The notes under the pieces were generated by a model. It saw nothing but the letters and a program-made list of their open reading frames with translations. It was not told where the DNA came from and made no database searches. 60,812 nt of DNA from UBA7887 sp964408735 (GTDB lineage Bacteria; Pseudomonadota; Alphaproteobacteria; UBA7887), in assembly GCA_964408735.1 (NCBI GenBank), contig CAYPAX010000015.1, forward strand, positions 1 through 60,812, in the 5' to 3' direction. The position numbers and the translations under genes are program-made. Shown piece by piece: positions 27,997 to 36,326 of the stretch (the stretch's first letter is position 1; each line of letters begins with the position of its first letter).

Positions 27997-29070
27997 ATGA
28001 TACTCAGCTGCCCATCCTGTTCCACGCGATTCTCCGTGCCTGACGGCGCGTTCGCCAAAGGCGGACGCAAGCTGCGCTGCGGCAAGTGCAAGCACGACTG
28101 GTTCCAGGAGCCACCTGTCGAGGAAGCTGCTCCGGTCGAGCCGGCCGAGGAAGCGGCTCCGGTTGAGGAAGCCGCACCGAGCGAAGAAAATTCGCAAGAC
28201 GACATCGATTCCATGTTCGATGCGCCTGATCCGCAGAAGGAGAATTCCCAGGACGATATCGATTCCATGTTCGACACGCCTGATCCGCAGAAGGAGAATT
28301 CCCAGGACGATGTCGATGCCATGTTCGACACGCCTGCGCCGTCGGAGGAGAATTCCCAGGACGATGTCGATGCCATGTTCGACACGCCTGTGCCATCGGA
28401 GGAGAATTCCCAGGACGATGTCGATGCCATGTTCGACACGCCTGCGCCGTCGGAGGAGAATTCCCAGGACGATGTCGATGCCATGTTCGACACGCCGGAC
28501 GGTGGGGAGGCGGACGAGGCGCCAGCGGAAGAGGCCGACGATACCCCGCCGATCGGCATCAGCGGCGGCGCGGCGATTCGCGGAACCCAGGCCAGTGGTG
28601 GCTCGTGGGTCGGCTGGACGGCCATGGTCAGCGTGCTGGTCGCCCTGGTGGCCGGCTTGGCGTTGCTGTCGGATACCGTGATCGAGGCCTGGCCGCCGGC
28701 AAAGCGCCTTTATGCGATGGTGGGCCTGCCGTTCGAAACGCTTGGCGAGGGCCTGGAGATTCGCAACATAGAAGCCCGATTCGAGCAGGGCCCCAATGGC
28801 TCGCGCCTGATTATCCTCGGCGACATCGTCAATCTGACGCGCCATGCCCGCACCGTGCCCATGGTCAGGGTCGTGCTGCGCGACAACGCCGAGGTCGAGC
28901 TGGAAGGCTGGATGTTCCAGGCCACCGACCTCAACATGATGCCGTCGGAGACCGTGTCGTTCCGCACGGCCCACGAATCGCCCCCGGACGGGGCAACCGA
29001 TGCGGTGTTGGGATTTACGGAAGCGCCGGTCGAGGCGGCAGCGTCACAGGAGAGCGCCGCCGCCGAGTAA
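27997..29070 (+). CDS. ZitP-like zinc-ribbon membrane protein with DUF3426 domain and six SQDDID repeats
   Basis: Bitopic membrane protein of 357 residues. An N-terminal MJ0042-type zinc ribbon (C5-x2-C8 ... C28-x2-C31, SCPSCSTRFSVPDG, LRCGKCKHDWF) is followed by an acidic region with six tandem 18-residue repeats (residues 64-171), one TM helix (about 207-227) and a C-terminal DUF3426 domain in the periplasm (IRNIEARFEQGPNG to AVLGF). This is the layout of Caulobacter ZitP, whose zinc finger binds the polar organiser PopZ; that link is by family resemblance. Each repeat centres on SQDDI(V)D-S(A)-MFD, nearly the last ten residues of the CheZ in this window, suggesting a multivalent docking peptide. 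It is divergent from ftsE. Confidence 0.85.
   Translation: MILSCPSCSTRFSVPDGAFAKGGRKLRCGKCKHDWFQEPPVEEAAPVEPAEEAAPVEEAAPSEENSQDDIDSMFDAPDPQKENSQDDIDSMFDTPDPQKENSQDDVDAMFDTPAPSEENSQDDVDAMFDTPVPSEENSQDDVDAMFDTPAPSEENSQDDVDAMFDTPDGGEADEAPAEEADDTPPIGISGGAAIRGTQASGGSWVGWTAMVSVLVALVAGLALLSDTVIEAWPPAKRLYAMVGLPFETLGEGLEIRNIEARFEQGPNGSRLIILGDIVNLTRHARTVPMVRVVLRDNAEVELEGWMFQATDLNMMPSETVSFRTAHESPPDGATDAVLGFTEAPVEAAASQESAAAE
28186..28509 (+). repeat. Six tandem 54-bp coding repeats
   Basis: Units start at 28186, 28240, 28294, 28348, 28402 and 28456, in phase with the reading frame (18 codons). Units 3 and 5 are identical over 54 bases and unit 4 differs from them by 2; unit 1 is most diverged and unit 6 has a different end. 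The gradient points to recent expansion by slippage or unequal exchange in the middle of the array. Copy number could vary between strains without breaking the frame. Confidence 0.95.
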
Positions 29071-29079
29071 CGCCAAGGC

Positions 29080-31536
29080 TCAGTACCAGCGCAGCAATCT
29101 CTGGATATAGTCGCGCTCGTCCTGTGAGCGGCTGCGCTCGCCGGCCCGGCGATAAAGCTCGTCGAGGATCTCGCGGCTGCGCTGAACATCGGAGACTTCC
29201 GGAATATCGACCCGGCCAATGGCGTTGCCGCGATTGTTCGGCGGCACGCGGCCGAGCGGATCGCGCCCGCCATCGTTGGAGCGCTGGAAACCCTGGTTGC
29301 TGGGTTGCCCCCCCTCACCCTCGCCCATCATGCGCTCGATGATCTCGCCGGCGCCCTCCTGCAGCTGTTGCAGGGCCTCGGCCTGGGAGCCGACGGCACG
29401 GTCCGGGCGGCCGCCACGCAACTGCTCGCGTGCCTCGCGCATGGCCCGCTCGGCGCGGCCCAGACCGCCGGGGATGGAGCCTCCCGACTCGCCGACTCCG
29501 CGCATGACATTGCCAAGCTGGCGGCGCAAAGCTTCCTGCGCCTCGGCGCCTGAACTGCCGCCCGCCTGTTGCCCGTCGTCATCGCGCCGGCCGCGCTTGC
29601 CGGACTGCGATTCCTGGAGCGTCTCGTTCATCAATTGGTCCTGGTCGGTCATGATCTCCTGCAATTCGCGCAGGATCGGATTGCCTTCCCCGTCCTGGGC
29701 ACGCGGCATTTCGCTTTGCGCCTGCAGGTTCTCCAGCATCCTCTGAAGCTCGTTGAGCATCTCCTGCGCCGCGTCCGGCGCACCCGTCAGCGCCATATCC
29801 CGCGCCTGGTCGATCATGGCGTGCAGGTCTTCGCGGTCGACGGCGTTGGCGTTGGGGTCGGTCGTCTGCCTGTTGGGATCGAGCGGCGATTGATTCTCAC
29901 CGGCCTCGGCAAGGGCCTCGAGATATTCGTCGAGTGCCTCCTTCAACTGCTCCATGAGTTCGGCAAGGACATCGCCGTCGGCATTTTCCGCCAAGGCTTC
30001 GCGCAGCGCCTCCTCGGCCTGCCGCAGTGCGTTTTCGGCCAGCGACAAGGCACCGTCCTCGACCCGCAGGGCGACGTCCCAGAGCAGGTCGACGACCTCC
30101 TGCAGACCGTCGTTGTCGCGCATCAGCAGCAGTCGCTCGGCGGCCATGGTCAGGCCCAGGAAGGCGACCACGTCCTCGCCATAGGCGGACGCGTCAGCAG
30201 CAATGCTGCCGAGGCCGCCGCGGACTAGCTCTGCCTGGTCGGGGGTCAATGCCAGAATGCGCCGCTGCTCGACGATCGCCGCCGCCACCGGGTGACGGAA
30301 CTCGCGCTCGGGCAGCACCATGTTCAGGACCGGGGCGTCCGCCGACTGGCCGGCCGTATCGGTGGCGCGCAGCACCAGATTGACGGGCAGGCCCGCCCAA
30401 GAGTGGGGCGTGAGATCGTGGTAGCTCGTGCCTGTGGCCTCGGCCGGCGCCACGCCCGGCAGCGGCAGAGACAGGCTGACGGCTCCGGCGACGGGTGACG
30501 GCGCTGCGCCCGGCCGATCGATCTCGGCGCTAACGCCTGCCAGGCCGAAATCATCGCTTGCCTCGTAAGCCAATGTGAGAACGCTGCGCCGCGTGGCCTC
30601 GGGCTCGTCCGCCAGCGCCACCTCCGGCGGCTGATCATGGATGATCCGTATGGCCCATTCGCCAAGGGCGTACGTGCCCTGGCTAATGGTCAGCGCGGTA
30701 TCGGTCTCTAGGGTCACATCGAGGGCAAATTCGCGGTCGCTTTCGGCAACGAACGCTGCCGCGGTCTCGCCCTGCGTCAGCGTGGGCAGCCGGCCGCCGC
30801 CATGGACCCGCGCCACCAGCACGCTGCCGGCCACCACCGTGACCGGGACATCGCCCGCCTCGACCAGCGTTTCGTCGACGCCAAGGTCGCGCGCCTCGGT
30901 AAGGAAGACCGGTGCCAGGCCGGTATAGTCCGGCGGATCGATCCAGGCGGTCAGGCGCCCCGGCCCGGCCGCGGCAAAGGCTGACATGTCGGGCGCAAAG
31001 GCACCCGCCACATGGGACGACAGGCGGTCGCCGGCAGCGATGACGCCGATCAGCAGCAGCAGCGGGATGCCCGCACGCAGGGCAAAGGGGTCGCGCCGCC
31101 ACAGCGCGCTCTCGGGCCAGCCGACATGGAGCCTGGCGAGCAGTGCCTGCATGCGCCGGACGTGAACGCGCCAGATCGAGGCGGCCACGAAATCGTCCAC
31201 CGCCGGGCGGTCCATGATGGTCGACAACGGCCGGTGGTCGATGGCGCTGGTGCGCTCAAGTCGGCGGATAGCAGCATCGCGCGCCGGCATATGATACGCC
31301 CCGCGCCCGAGCCACAGGGCCCAGACGAATGCGGCGGCGAATGCCATGAGGCCGAGAGCGTGCAGCCAGCCCGGCAGCAACGCCCACAGCCCGAATATGG
31401 TGATGATGGCAAAGCCGCCGAGCACGCCGAGCGCCGGCAACAGCGCCGGCAACAGGCGCTCCCAGGCCAGCGCCGCGCGGCTCAATGCGACCTTGCGCCA
31501 AAGCCCCGGCAAGGCGATCTTGCTGCGGCGCCTCAT
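29080..31536 (-). CDS. TIGR02302 / DUF4175 family membrane protein
   Basis: Large alphaproteobacterial envelope protein of unknown function, 818 residues from ATG 31536. Two N-terminal TM helices (LLPALLPALGVLGGFAIIT and ALGLMAFAAAFVWALWLG) are followed by a long soluble domain and a low-complexity C-terminal half rich in Ala, Glu, Gln and Asn predicted as coiled coil (LSLAENALRQAEEALREALAE, MIDQARDMALTGAPDAAQEM), ending in a conserved RSREILDELYRRAGERSRSQDERDYIQRLLRWY-type tail. Its start overlaps the lysA stop (ATGA), the standard arrangement in this group. Confidence 0.9.
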   Translation of the reverse strand: MRRRSKIALPGLWRKVALSRAALAWERLLPALLPALGVLGGFAIITIFGLWALLPGWLHALGLMAFAAAFVWALWLGRGAYHMPARDAAIRRLERTSAIDHRPLSTIMDRPAVDDFVAASIWRVHVRRMQALLARLHVGWPESALWRRDPFALRAGIPLLLLIGVIAAGDRLSSHVAGAFAPDMSAFAAAGPGRLTAWIDPPDYTGLAPVFLTEARDLGVDETLVEAGDVPVTVVAGSVLVARVHGGGRLPTLTQGETAAAFVAESDREFALDVTLETDTALTISQGTYALGEWAIRIIHDQPPEVALADEPEATRRSVLTLAYEASDDFGLAGVSAEIDRPGAAPSPVAGAVSLSLPLPGVAPAEATGTSYHDLTPHSWAGLPVNLVLRATDTAGQSADAPVLNMVLPEREFRHPVAAAIVEQRRILALTPDQAELVRGGLGSIAADASAYGEDVVAFLGLTMAAERLLLMRDNDGLQEVVDLLWDVALRVEDGALSLAENALRQAEEALREALAENADGDVLAELMEQLKEALDEYLEALAEAGENQSPLDPNRQTTDPNANAVDREDLHAMIDQARDMALTGAPDAAQEMLNELQRMLENLQAQSEMPRAQDGEGNPILRELQEIMTDQDQLMNETLQESQSGKRGRRDDDGQQAGGSSGAEAQEALRRQLGNVMRGVGESGGSIPGGLGRAERAMREAREQLRGGRPDRAVGSQAEALQQLQEGAGEIIERMMGEGEGGQPSNQGFQRSNDGGRDPLGRVPPNNRGNAIGRVDIPEVSDVQRSREILDELYRRAGERSRSQDERDYIQRLLRWY

Positions 31537-32810
31537 GACGCCACCGTTTCGCGCAACCATTCGGGCAAGCGGTCCATGGCGAGAAGTGTCTCATATTCCA
31601 TGCGCGGGCGCACCTCCGCCCAGCGATCACCGTCGATCAAGACTTCGGGAACCAGCAAACGACCGTTGTAGGTCGAGGCCATGACCGCGCCATAGGCCCC
31701 GGCCGAGCGGAAAGCGATGAGATCGCCCGCAGCAAGCGCTGGCAAGGCGACTTGCGTCGCGAAAGTATCGCCAGATTCGCAAATCGGGCCGACCACGTCA
31801 GCCGCCTCGAATACCGCGCCGGGCGCCGGTTCGGCGACCGTGGCGATGGCGTGGCGGGCAGCGTACATGGCCGGGCGCACGAGGTCGTTCATGGCCGCAT
31901 CGACGATGACGAAACGCCGAGCCTCGGCTTCCTTCACGTAGATCACCCGCGCCAGCAATACACCCGCATTGCCGACGATGACCCGTCCCGGCTCCAGCAC
32001 GATGCGGCAGTCGAGGCCCTCGGTCAGGGCGAAGACCATCTCGGCATAGGCGGCCGGCGACGGCGGCGCCTCTTCGGTATAGGGAATGCCGAGCCCGCCG
32101 CCCAGATCGAGGCGGCGAATGGCATGGCCGTCGCTGCGCAACCCCTTCACAAGCTCGATGGCCCGCCCGAAGGCGCGGCGAAAAGGCTCGAGGTCCGTCA
32201 GCTGCGAACCGATATGCACATCGACGCCATCGACTTCGAGACCCGGCAGCGCGGCGGCGCGGGCATAAAGGGCTGGCGCCTGCTCGATGGCGATACCGAA
32301 CTTGTCATGCCGCCGGCCGGTCGAGATCTTGTCGTGGGAGCCCGCATCCACATCGGGATTGACGCGCAGCGCCACCAAGGCCTTGGCCGAGAGGGAGGAC
32401 GCCACCTCCGACAAGGCCGCCAGTTCGGGCTCGGATTCCACATTGAAATGCAGCACGCCTGAGGACAGCGCATAGGCCATCTCCTCGCGGGTCTTGCCGA
32501 CCCCCGAAAAGACGATCTTGTCCGGCGCCACACCGGCCGCGAGTGCCCTGCGAATCTCACCCTCCGAGACCACGTCCGCGCCGGCCCCGAGCTTTGCCAG
32601 GGTGGCAATGACGGCGAGGTTTCCGTTGGCCTTGACGGAATAGGCGATCAGCGAGTCGCGCCCGGCAAAGGCGTCAGCGATGACCCGATAGTGGCGGCTG
32701 ATGGTGGCCGTGGAATAGCAATAGCAAGGCGTGCCCACCGCCTCTGCAATGGCGGCAAGCGGCACCGCCTCGGCATGGAGGGCGCCTTCGCGATAGGCGA
32801 AGTGGTCCAC
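31533..32810 (-). CDS. lysA: Diaminopimelate decarboxylase
   Basis: PLP enzyme making lysine from meso-diaminopimelate. The 425 residues show the PLP lysine in AYSVKANGN, the HIGSQL and DLGGGLGIPY motifs of the barrel, EPGR for phosphate binding and CESGDTFA near the C-terminus carrying the catalytic Cys. The start is GTG at 32810, sharing a base with the lptM stop (TAGTG). Confidence 0.97.
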   Translation of the reverse strand: MDHFAYREGALHAEAVPLAAIAEAVGTPCYCYSTATISRHYRVIADAFAGRDSLIAYSVKANGNLAVIATLAKLGAGADVVSEGEIRRALAAGVAPDKIVFSGVGKTREEMAYALSSGVLHFNVESEPELAALSEVASSLSAKALVALRVNPDVDAGSHDKISTGRRHDKFGIAIEQAPALYARAAALPGLEVDGVDVHIGSQLTDLEPFRRAFGRAIELVKGLRSDGHAIRRLDLGGGLGIPYTEEAPPSPAAYAEMVFALTEGLDCRIVLEPGRVIVGNAGVLLARVIYVKEAEARRFVIVDAAMNDLVRPAMYAARHAIATVAEPAPGAVFEAADVVGPICESGDTFATQVALPALAAGDLIAFRSAGAYGAVMASTYNGRLLVPEVLIDGDRWAEVRPRMEYETLLAMDRLPEWLRETVAS

Positions 32811-32917
32811 TAACGCTCGTCCTCGTCGTCGCCCGACGGCGGCTTCGGGTCGCCCTTGCGACCGCAGCCAGCAAGTGCCGCCGCCAATAGCCCGAGCAAG
32901 ACCTTGCGGCGGCTCAT
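32810..32917 (-). CDS. lptM: LptM-like small lipoprotein (LppL/YifL family)
   Basis: 35-residue outer-membrane lipoprotein: MSRRKVLLGLLAAALAGCGRKGDPKPP, with lipobox LAGC and the CGRKGDPKPP core of the family. In E. coli LptM helps the LPS translocon LptDE mature. Its place between argH and lysA, overlapping both (ATGA and TAGTG), is conserved across proteobacteria and supports the call despite its size. Confidence 0.85.
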   Translation of the reverse strand: MSRRKVLLGLLAAALAGCGRKGDPKPPSGDDEDER

Positions 32918-34338
32918 AGCCAGCGCTCCCGCGCCCGGCCTATGGCAGCTCGCACCTGGTCGGGCGCCGTGCCGCCGTAGCTCAGGCGGCTGGCGACCGA
33001 TTGCTCTACCCCGAGCACGTCGAACACGCGCGCGTCGATCGCCGCCTCCACGCCCTGCATGGCGTCCAAGGACAGGTCCGCGAGATCGCAGCCCTGCTCC
33101 TCCGCCAGGCGCACCAGGCGCCCGGTCACGCCGTGGGCTTCGCGGAACGGCATGCCAAGCACCCGCACCAGCCAATCGGCCAGATCGGTCGCCGTCGTGA
33201 AACCCACCCCCGCCATCGCCCGCATACGCGCTTCGTCAACCCGCATATCGCCGATCATGCCGGCCGCGGCGCGGCTGCACAACACCAGCGTGTCGAGGGC
33301 ATCGAACACCGGCTCCTTGTCTTCCTGCATGTCCTTGGAATAGGCCAAGGGCAGCCCTTTCAGCGCCACCAGCAGCGAGGTGAAGGCGCCCGCTACCCGT
33401 CCGGTCTTGCCGCGCACCAGCTCGGCCGCGTCCGGATTGCGCTTTTGCGGCATGATGCTGGAGCCCGTGGTAAAGGCCTCGCTCAGCTTGACGAAGGCGA
33501 ACCCCGGGCTCGACCACACCACCAGCTCCTCCGCCAGGCGCGAGAGATGCGTTGCCGCGATGGCCGCCGCCGCCAATGCTTCCAGGGCGAAATCCCGGTC
33601 TGACACGGAATCGATGGAATTCTCCGTCGGCGCGTCGAAGTCTAGCGCCTGCGCGGTCATCTCCCGGTCTATGGGAAAGGATGTGCCAGCCAGAGCCGCC
33701 GCCCCCAGCGGGCATTGGTTCAACCGTGCCCGCGCGTCGGCGAAGCGGCCCCGGTCGCGCCCGAACATCTCCACATAGGCCATCAGGTGATGGCCGAGGG
33801 TGACGGGCTGGGCAGGCTGCAAATGGGTAAAGCCCGGCATCACCGCTCCGGCATGCTCCTCGGCCCGTTGCAACAGAGCGGTTTGCAGCTCGCAAAACGC
33901 TGCATCGCAGTCGGCGATGGCGTCACGCACCCAGAGCTTGAAATCGGTCGCCACCTGGTCGTTGCGCGAGCGCGCCGTATGCAGCCGTTTGCCGGCATCG
34001 CCGACAAGCTCTGTCAGCCGTGCCTCGATATTGAGATGCACGTCCTCGAGCGCCGGATCGAAAGTAAAGTCCCCGGCCTCGATCTCCGCCTCGACACTGT
34101 CGAGACCCTCCTGAATTGTGGCGCCGTCGGCAGCATCGAGGATGCCCGCCGCCACCAGCATGTCAGCATGGGCACGCGAGCCGGCAATGTCCTGGGCATA
34201 GAGACGCTTGTCGAATGCGACCGAGGGGTTTATGCGAGCCATGACGTCGGCCGGCCCGCTCTCGAAGTGGCCGCCCCATATCGCCCGCGCACCGTCGCCG
34301 GCGGGCGTGGCCGCGGAAGTGCTATCGTCTTGGCTCAT
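32914..34338 (-). CDS. argH: Argininosuccinate lyase
   Basis: Splits argininosuccinate into arginine and fumarate, the last arginine step. The 474 residues hold the superfamily signature SSIMPQKRNPDAAEL with the catalytic Ser, HTARSRNDQVATD and GFTHLQPAQPVTLGHH. An N-terminal extension of about 20 residues precedes AIWGGHFESGPADVM. It heads the argH-lptM-lysA-TIGR02302 operon and is divergent from the TlpA-like gene across 39 bases. Confidence 0.97.
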   Translation of the reverse strand: MSQDDSTSAATPAGDGARAIWGGHFESGPADVMARINPSVAFDKRLYAQDIAGSRAHADMLVAAGILDAADGATIQEGLDSVEAEIEAGDFTFDPALEDVHLNIEARLTELVGDAGKRLHTARSRNDQVATDFKLWVRDAIADCDAAFCELQTALLQRAEEHAGAVMPGFTHLQPAQPVTLGHHLMAYVEMFGRDRGRFADARARLNQCPLGAAALAGTSFPIDREMTAQALDFDAPTENSIDSVSDRDFALEALAAAAIAATHLSRLAEELVVWSSPGFAFVKLSEAFTTGSSIMPQKRNPDAAELVRGKTGRVAGAFTSLLVALKGLPLAYSKDMQEDKEPVFDALDTLVLCSRAAAGMIGDMRVDEARMRAMAGVGFTTATDLADWLVRVLGMPFREAHGVTGRLVRLAEEQGCDLADLSLDAMQGVEAAIDARVFDVLGVEQSVASRLSYGGTAPDQVRAAIGRARERWL

Positions 34339-34377
34339 GGCCGGTCTCCGGTCTCGCTGGCAGGGGAGAGAATAGCG

Positions 34378-34956
34378 ATGCGAACAGGCAAAACCATAGC
34401 CATCGTCGCGGTGCTGGTCGCCGCCGTCGCGGTGGCGGCCATTCTCGCCGGAAAGTTCGACGGATCAACCCCCGTGACGACGGCGATGCCCGAGCGCCCA
34501 CCCGAGAGCCTGATGCCGATGGTTTGGCACGATGCGCCCAAGGCCCTGCCAGAAATCGCTTTTGCAGCCCCCGACGAGACACCGGCAAGCCTCGCCGACT
34601 TCGCTGGCGGCATAACCCTGGTCAATCTCTGGGCGACCTGGTGCGCACCGTGTTTGCGCGAGATGCCCATGCTCGATGCCCTGGCCGGCGTCGTCCCCGG
34701 CCTCACCGTCGTGGCCCTCAACCAGGACCGCGGCGGCATGGCGGTGGCCGGCCCGTTCTGGGAGGAAAAAGGCTTCGCGAACCTCGCGCTCTATCTCGAC
34801 CCCTCATTCCAGGCCGCCGCAACCCTCGTCGAGCGCGGCCTGCCGCTGACCATCCTGCTCGACCGCGAGGGCCAGGAAATCGCCCGCCTCGAAGGAATCG
34901 CCGAATGGGACGCGCCGGAGGTGGTCGCGTATTTCGAAAGGCTCACGGCCAATTAG
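34378..34956 (+). CDS. TlpA-type thiol:disulfide interchange protein
   Basis: Membrane-anchored periplasmic thioredoxin of 192 residues: an N-terminal TM segment (TIAIVAVLVAAVAVAAILAG), then a TlpA fold with NLWATWCAPCLREMP (redox C89-x2-C92) and the cis-Pro loop GLPLTILLD. It likely reduces cytochrome c or copper-site cysteines for cofactor assembly. The ATG 34378 has GGGGAGAG upstream. Being divergent from argH is a common alphaproteobacterial arrangement. Confidence 0.92.
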   Translation: MRTGKTIAIVAVLVAAVAVAAILAGKFDGSTPVTTAMPERPPESLMPMVWHDAPKALPEIAFAAPDETPASLADFAGGITLVNLWATWCAPCLREMPMLDALAGVVPGLTVVALNQDRGGMAVAGPFWEEKGFANLALYLDPSFQAAATLVERGLPLTILLDREGQEIARLEGIAEWDAPEVVAYFERLTAN

Positions 34957-34957
34957 C

Positions 34958-34988
34958 TGCAAATTCAGAACCACATATTAAATTTGCA
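34958..34988. terminator. AT-rich inverted repeat between convergent genes, possible bidirectional terminator
   Basis: TGCAAATT at 34958-34965 is exactly repeated in inverse as AATTTGCA at 34981-34988 around a 15-base loop. It lies in the 52-base gap between the convergent TlpA-like and GST genes. The stem is weak and the T-runs are short, so termination is likely but not certain. Confidence 0.35.
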
Positions 34989-35008
34989 CGTATTCGAATC
35001 TTTGCGCC

Positions 35009-35638
35009 TCAGGCCGAGGCTGACCGACGGGAGGATACGCGGCCATACCATTCCGCGAGGTTGGCCAGTGCCGGATCGGGTGCGATCTTGACCCAGCCAG
35101 CGAAATCTATTGCCACCAACGCCGTGATGTCGGCAATGCTGTAGCTGTCGCCGGCAATGTGCTCGCGATCGGCCAGGAGTTCGTCCAGAGAGGCATAGAA
35201 ACGCGGCAGGCGCTCCCGCCCGCGCTGGGCAAGGTCCGGGATCTGTGCCACCGGGTCGGTGCCGGGCAGCGCCCGGTCGGCGAAAGCGGGCACCGCGTTG
35301 CGGAAGGCTTCCCCGGCGGCAGTGAAGCCGTTCAGCTCCATGCGGCGGTTCCACATTTCGATGCGCCCGGCCTCTTCCGGCGTGCTGCCCATAAGGTGCG
35401 GCTCGGGCTGCAGCTCCTCGAAATAGCGGCAGATGGCCACCGATTCGGAGATGTGGCTGCCGTCATCCAGCTCGAGGGTAGGAACGCCGCCCATCGCGTT
35501 GCGGGCGAGATATTCCGGCGTATGCTGTTCGCGATTCTGCAAATCCACCTGTACCGTGGGCACCTCGATGCCTTTTTCGGCCAGGAAGATGCGCACCCGG
35601 CGCGGGTTGGGCGCCGCCTTGAATTCGTAAAGCTTCAT
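35009..35638 (-). CDS. Glutathione S-transferase
   Basis: Cytosolic GST-fold protein of 209 residues. The thioredoxin-like N-domain has KLYEFKAAPNPRRVRIFLAEKG, the cis-Pro in GGVPTLELDDG and the glutathione-binding ESVAICRYFE; the helical C-domain ends before residue 200. ATG 35638 overlaps the stop of the thrH-like gene by one base (TGATG); a GTG one codon earlier is possible. Substrate unknown. Confidence 0.93.
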   Translation of the reverse strand: MKLYEFKAAPNPRRVRIFLAEKGIEVPTVQVDLQNREQHTPEYLARNAMGGVPTLELDDGSHISESVAICRYFEELQPEPHLMGSTPEEAGRIEMWNRRMELNGFTAAGEAFRNAVPAFADRALPGTDPVAQIPDLAQRGRERLPRFYASLDELLADREHIAGDSYSIADITALVAIDFAGWVKIAPDPALANLAEWYGRVSSRRSASA

Positions 35639-36282
35639 CACTCCGTCCCCGTTCTGGCTAGTGGCGCTGCGGCCACATCAGCCGTAAGCGCCTTTTCAAT
35701 CTCGGTTTTCAGCCCATCGTAGTCGTCATATGCCGGAAAGTGCGGAAATTCGCTGCGCACAATTTCCGGCGCGCAAAATAGGATGCCCGTCTCCGCCTGC
35801 CCCAGCATGGTCGTATCGTTATAGGAATCGCCGACCGCAACGGTACGGAAGTTCAGGGCCTGGAAAGCCTGCACCGCTTGGCGCTTGGGATCCGTCTGGC
35901 GCAGCTGGTAGCCGGCGAGCGTGCCGCCCTCGTCGAAGGTCAGGTGATGGCATATCAGCATGGGGTGGCCGAGCTTGGCCATCAGCGGCTGCGCCAATTC
36001 GTAAAACGTGTCGGACAGCACGGCCACCTGGCAGCGCTCGCGCAGCCAATCGACGAACTCCCGTGCCCCCTCCAGCAAATCCAGCGCTGCTGCGACGTTG
36101 CGCAGATCCTCGAACCCCAAGCCGTGCTCGCGAAGCACCGACAGGCGGTACTGCATCAAGACGTCGTAATCGGGCTCGTCGCGCGTGGTGCGGCGCAAGG
36201 CATCGATGCCGGTGCGATCAGCCAGGCCGATCCAGATTTCGGGCGTCAGCACGCCCTCCATGTCGAGACAGGCAATGAACAC
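35638..36282 (-). CDS. thrH: ThrH-type HAD phosphatase (phosphoserine phosphatase / homoserine phosphotransferase)
   Basis: HAD enzyme of 214 residues resembling Pseudomonas ThrH, which dephosphorylates phosphoserine and can phosphorylate homoserine. Motif I is ACLDMEGVLTPEIW (D-x-E rather than D-x-D, as in ThrH), motif II has the Ser in AVLSDTFYEL, and motif III reads VAVGDSYNDTTML. GTG 36282 is chosen because GGAGGA lies 8 bases upstream and the protein then starts at VFIACLDMEG as in homologues. It is coupled to the GST gene. Confidence 0.88.
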   Translation of the reverse strand: MFIACLDMEGVLTPEIWIGLADRTGIDALRRTTRDEPDYDVLMQYRLSVLREHGLGFEDLRNVAAALDLLEGAREFVDWLRERCQVAVLSDTFYELAQPLMAKLGHPMLICHHLTFDEGGTLAGYQLRQTDPKRQAVQAFQALNFRTVAVGDSYNDTTMLGQAETGILFCAPEIVRSEFPHFPAYDDYDGLKTEIEKALTADVAAAPLARTGTE

Positions 36283-36326
36283 CGGCAGTTTCCTCCGCAA
36301 ACGAGTCGGCGGAGTTTCTATCAGGC

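Noticed and set aside
28186..28509. Regular repeats that could suggest a CRISPR array
   Set aside because: Units are contiguous with no spacers, are 54 bases and keep one reading frame, so they are protein-coding repeats.
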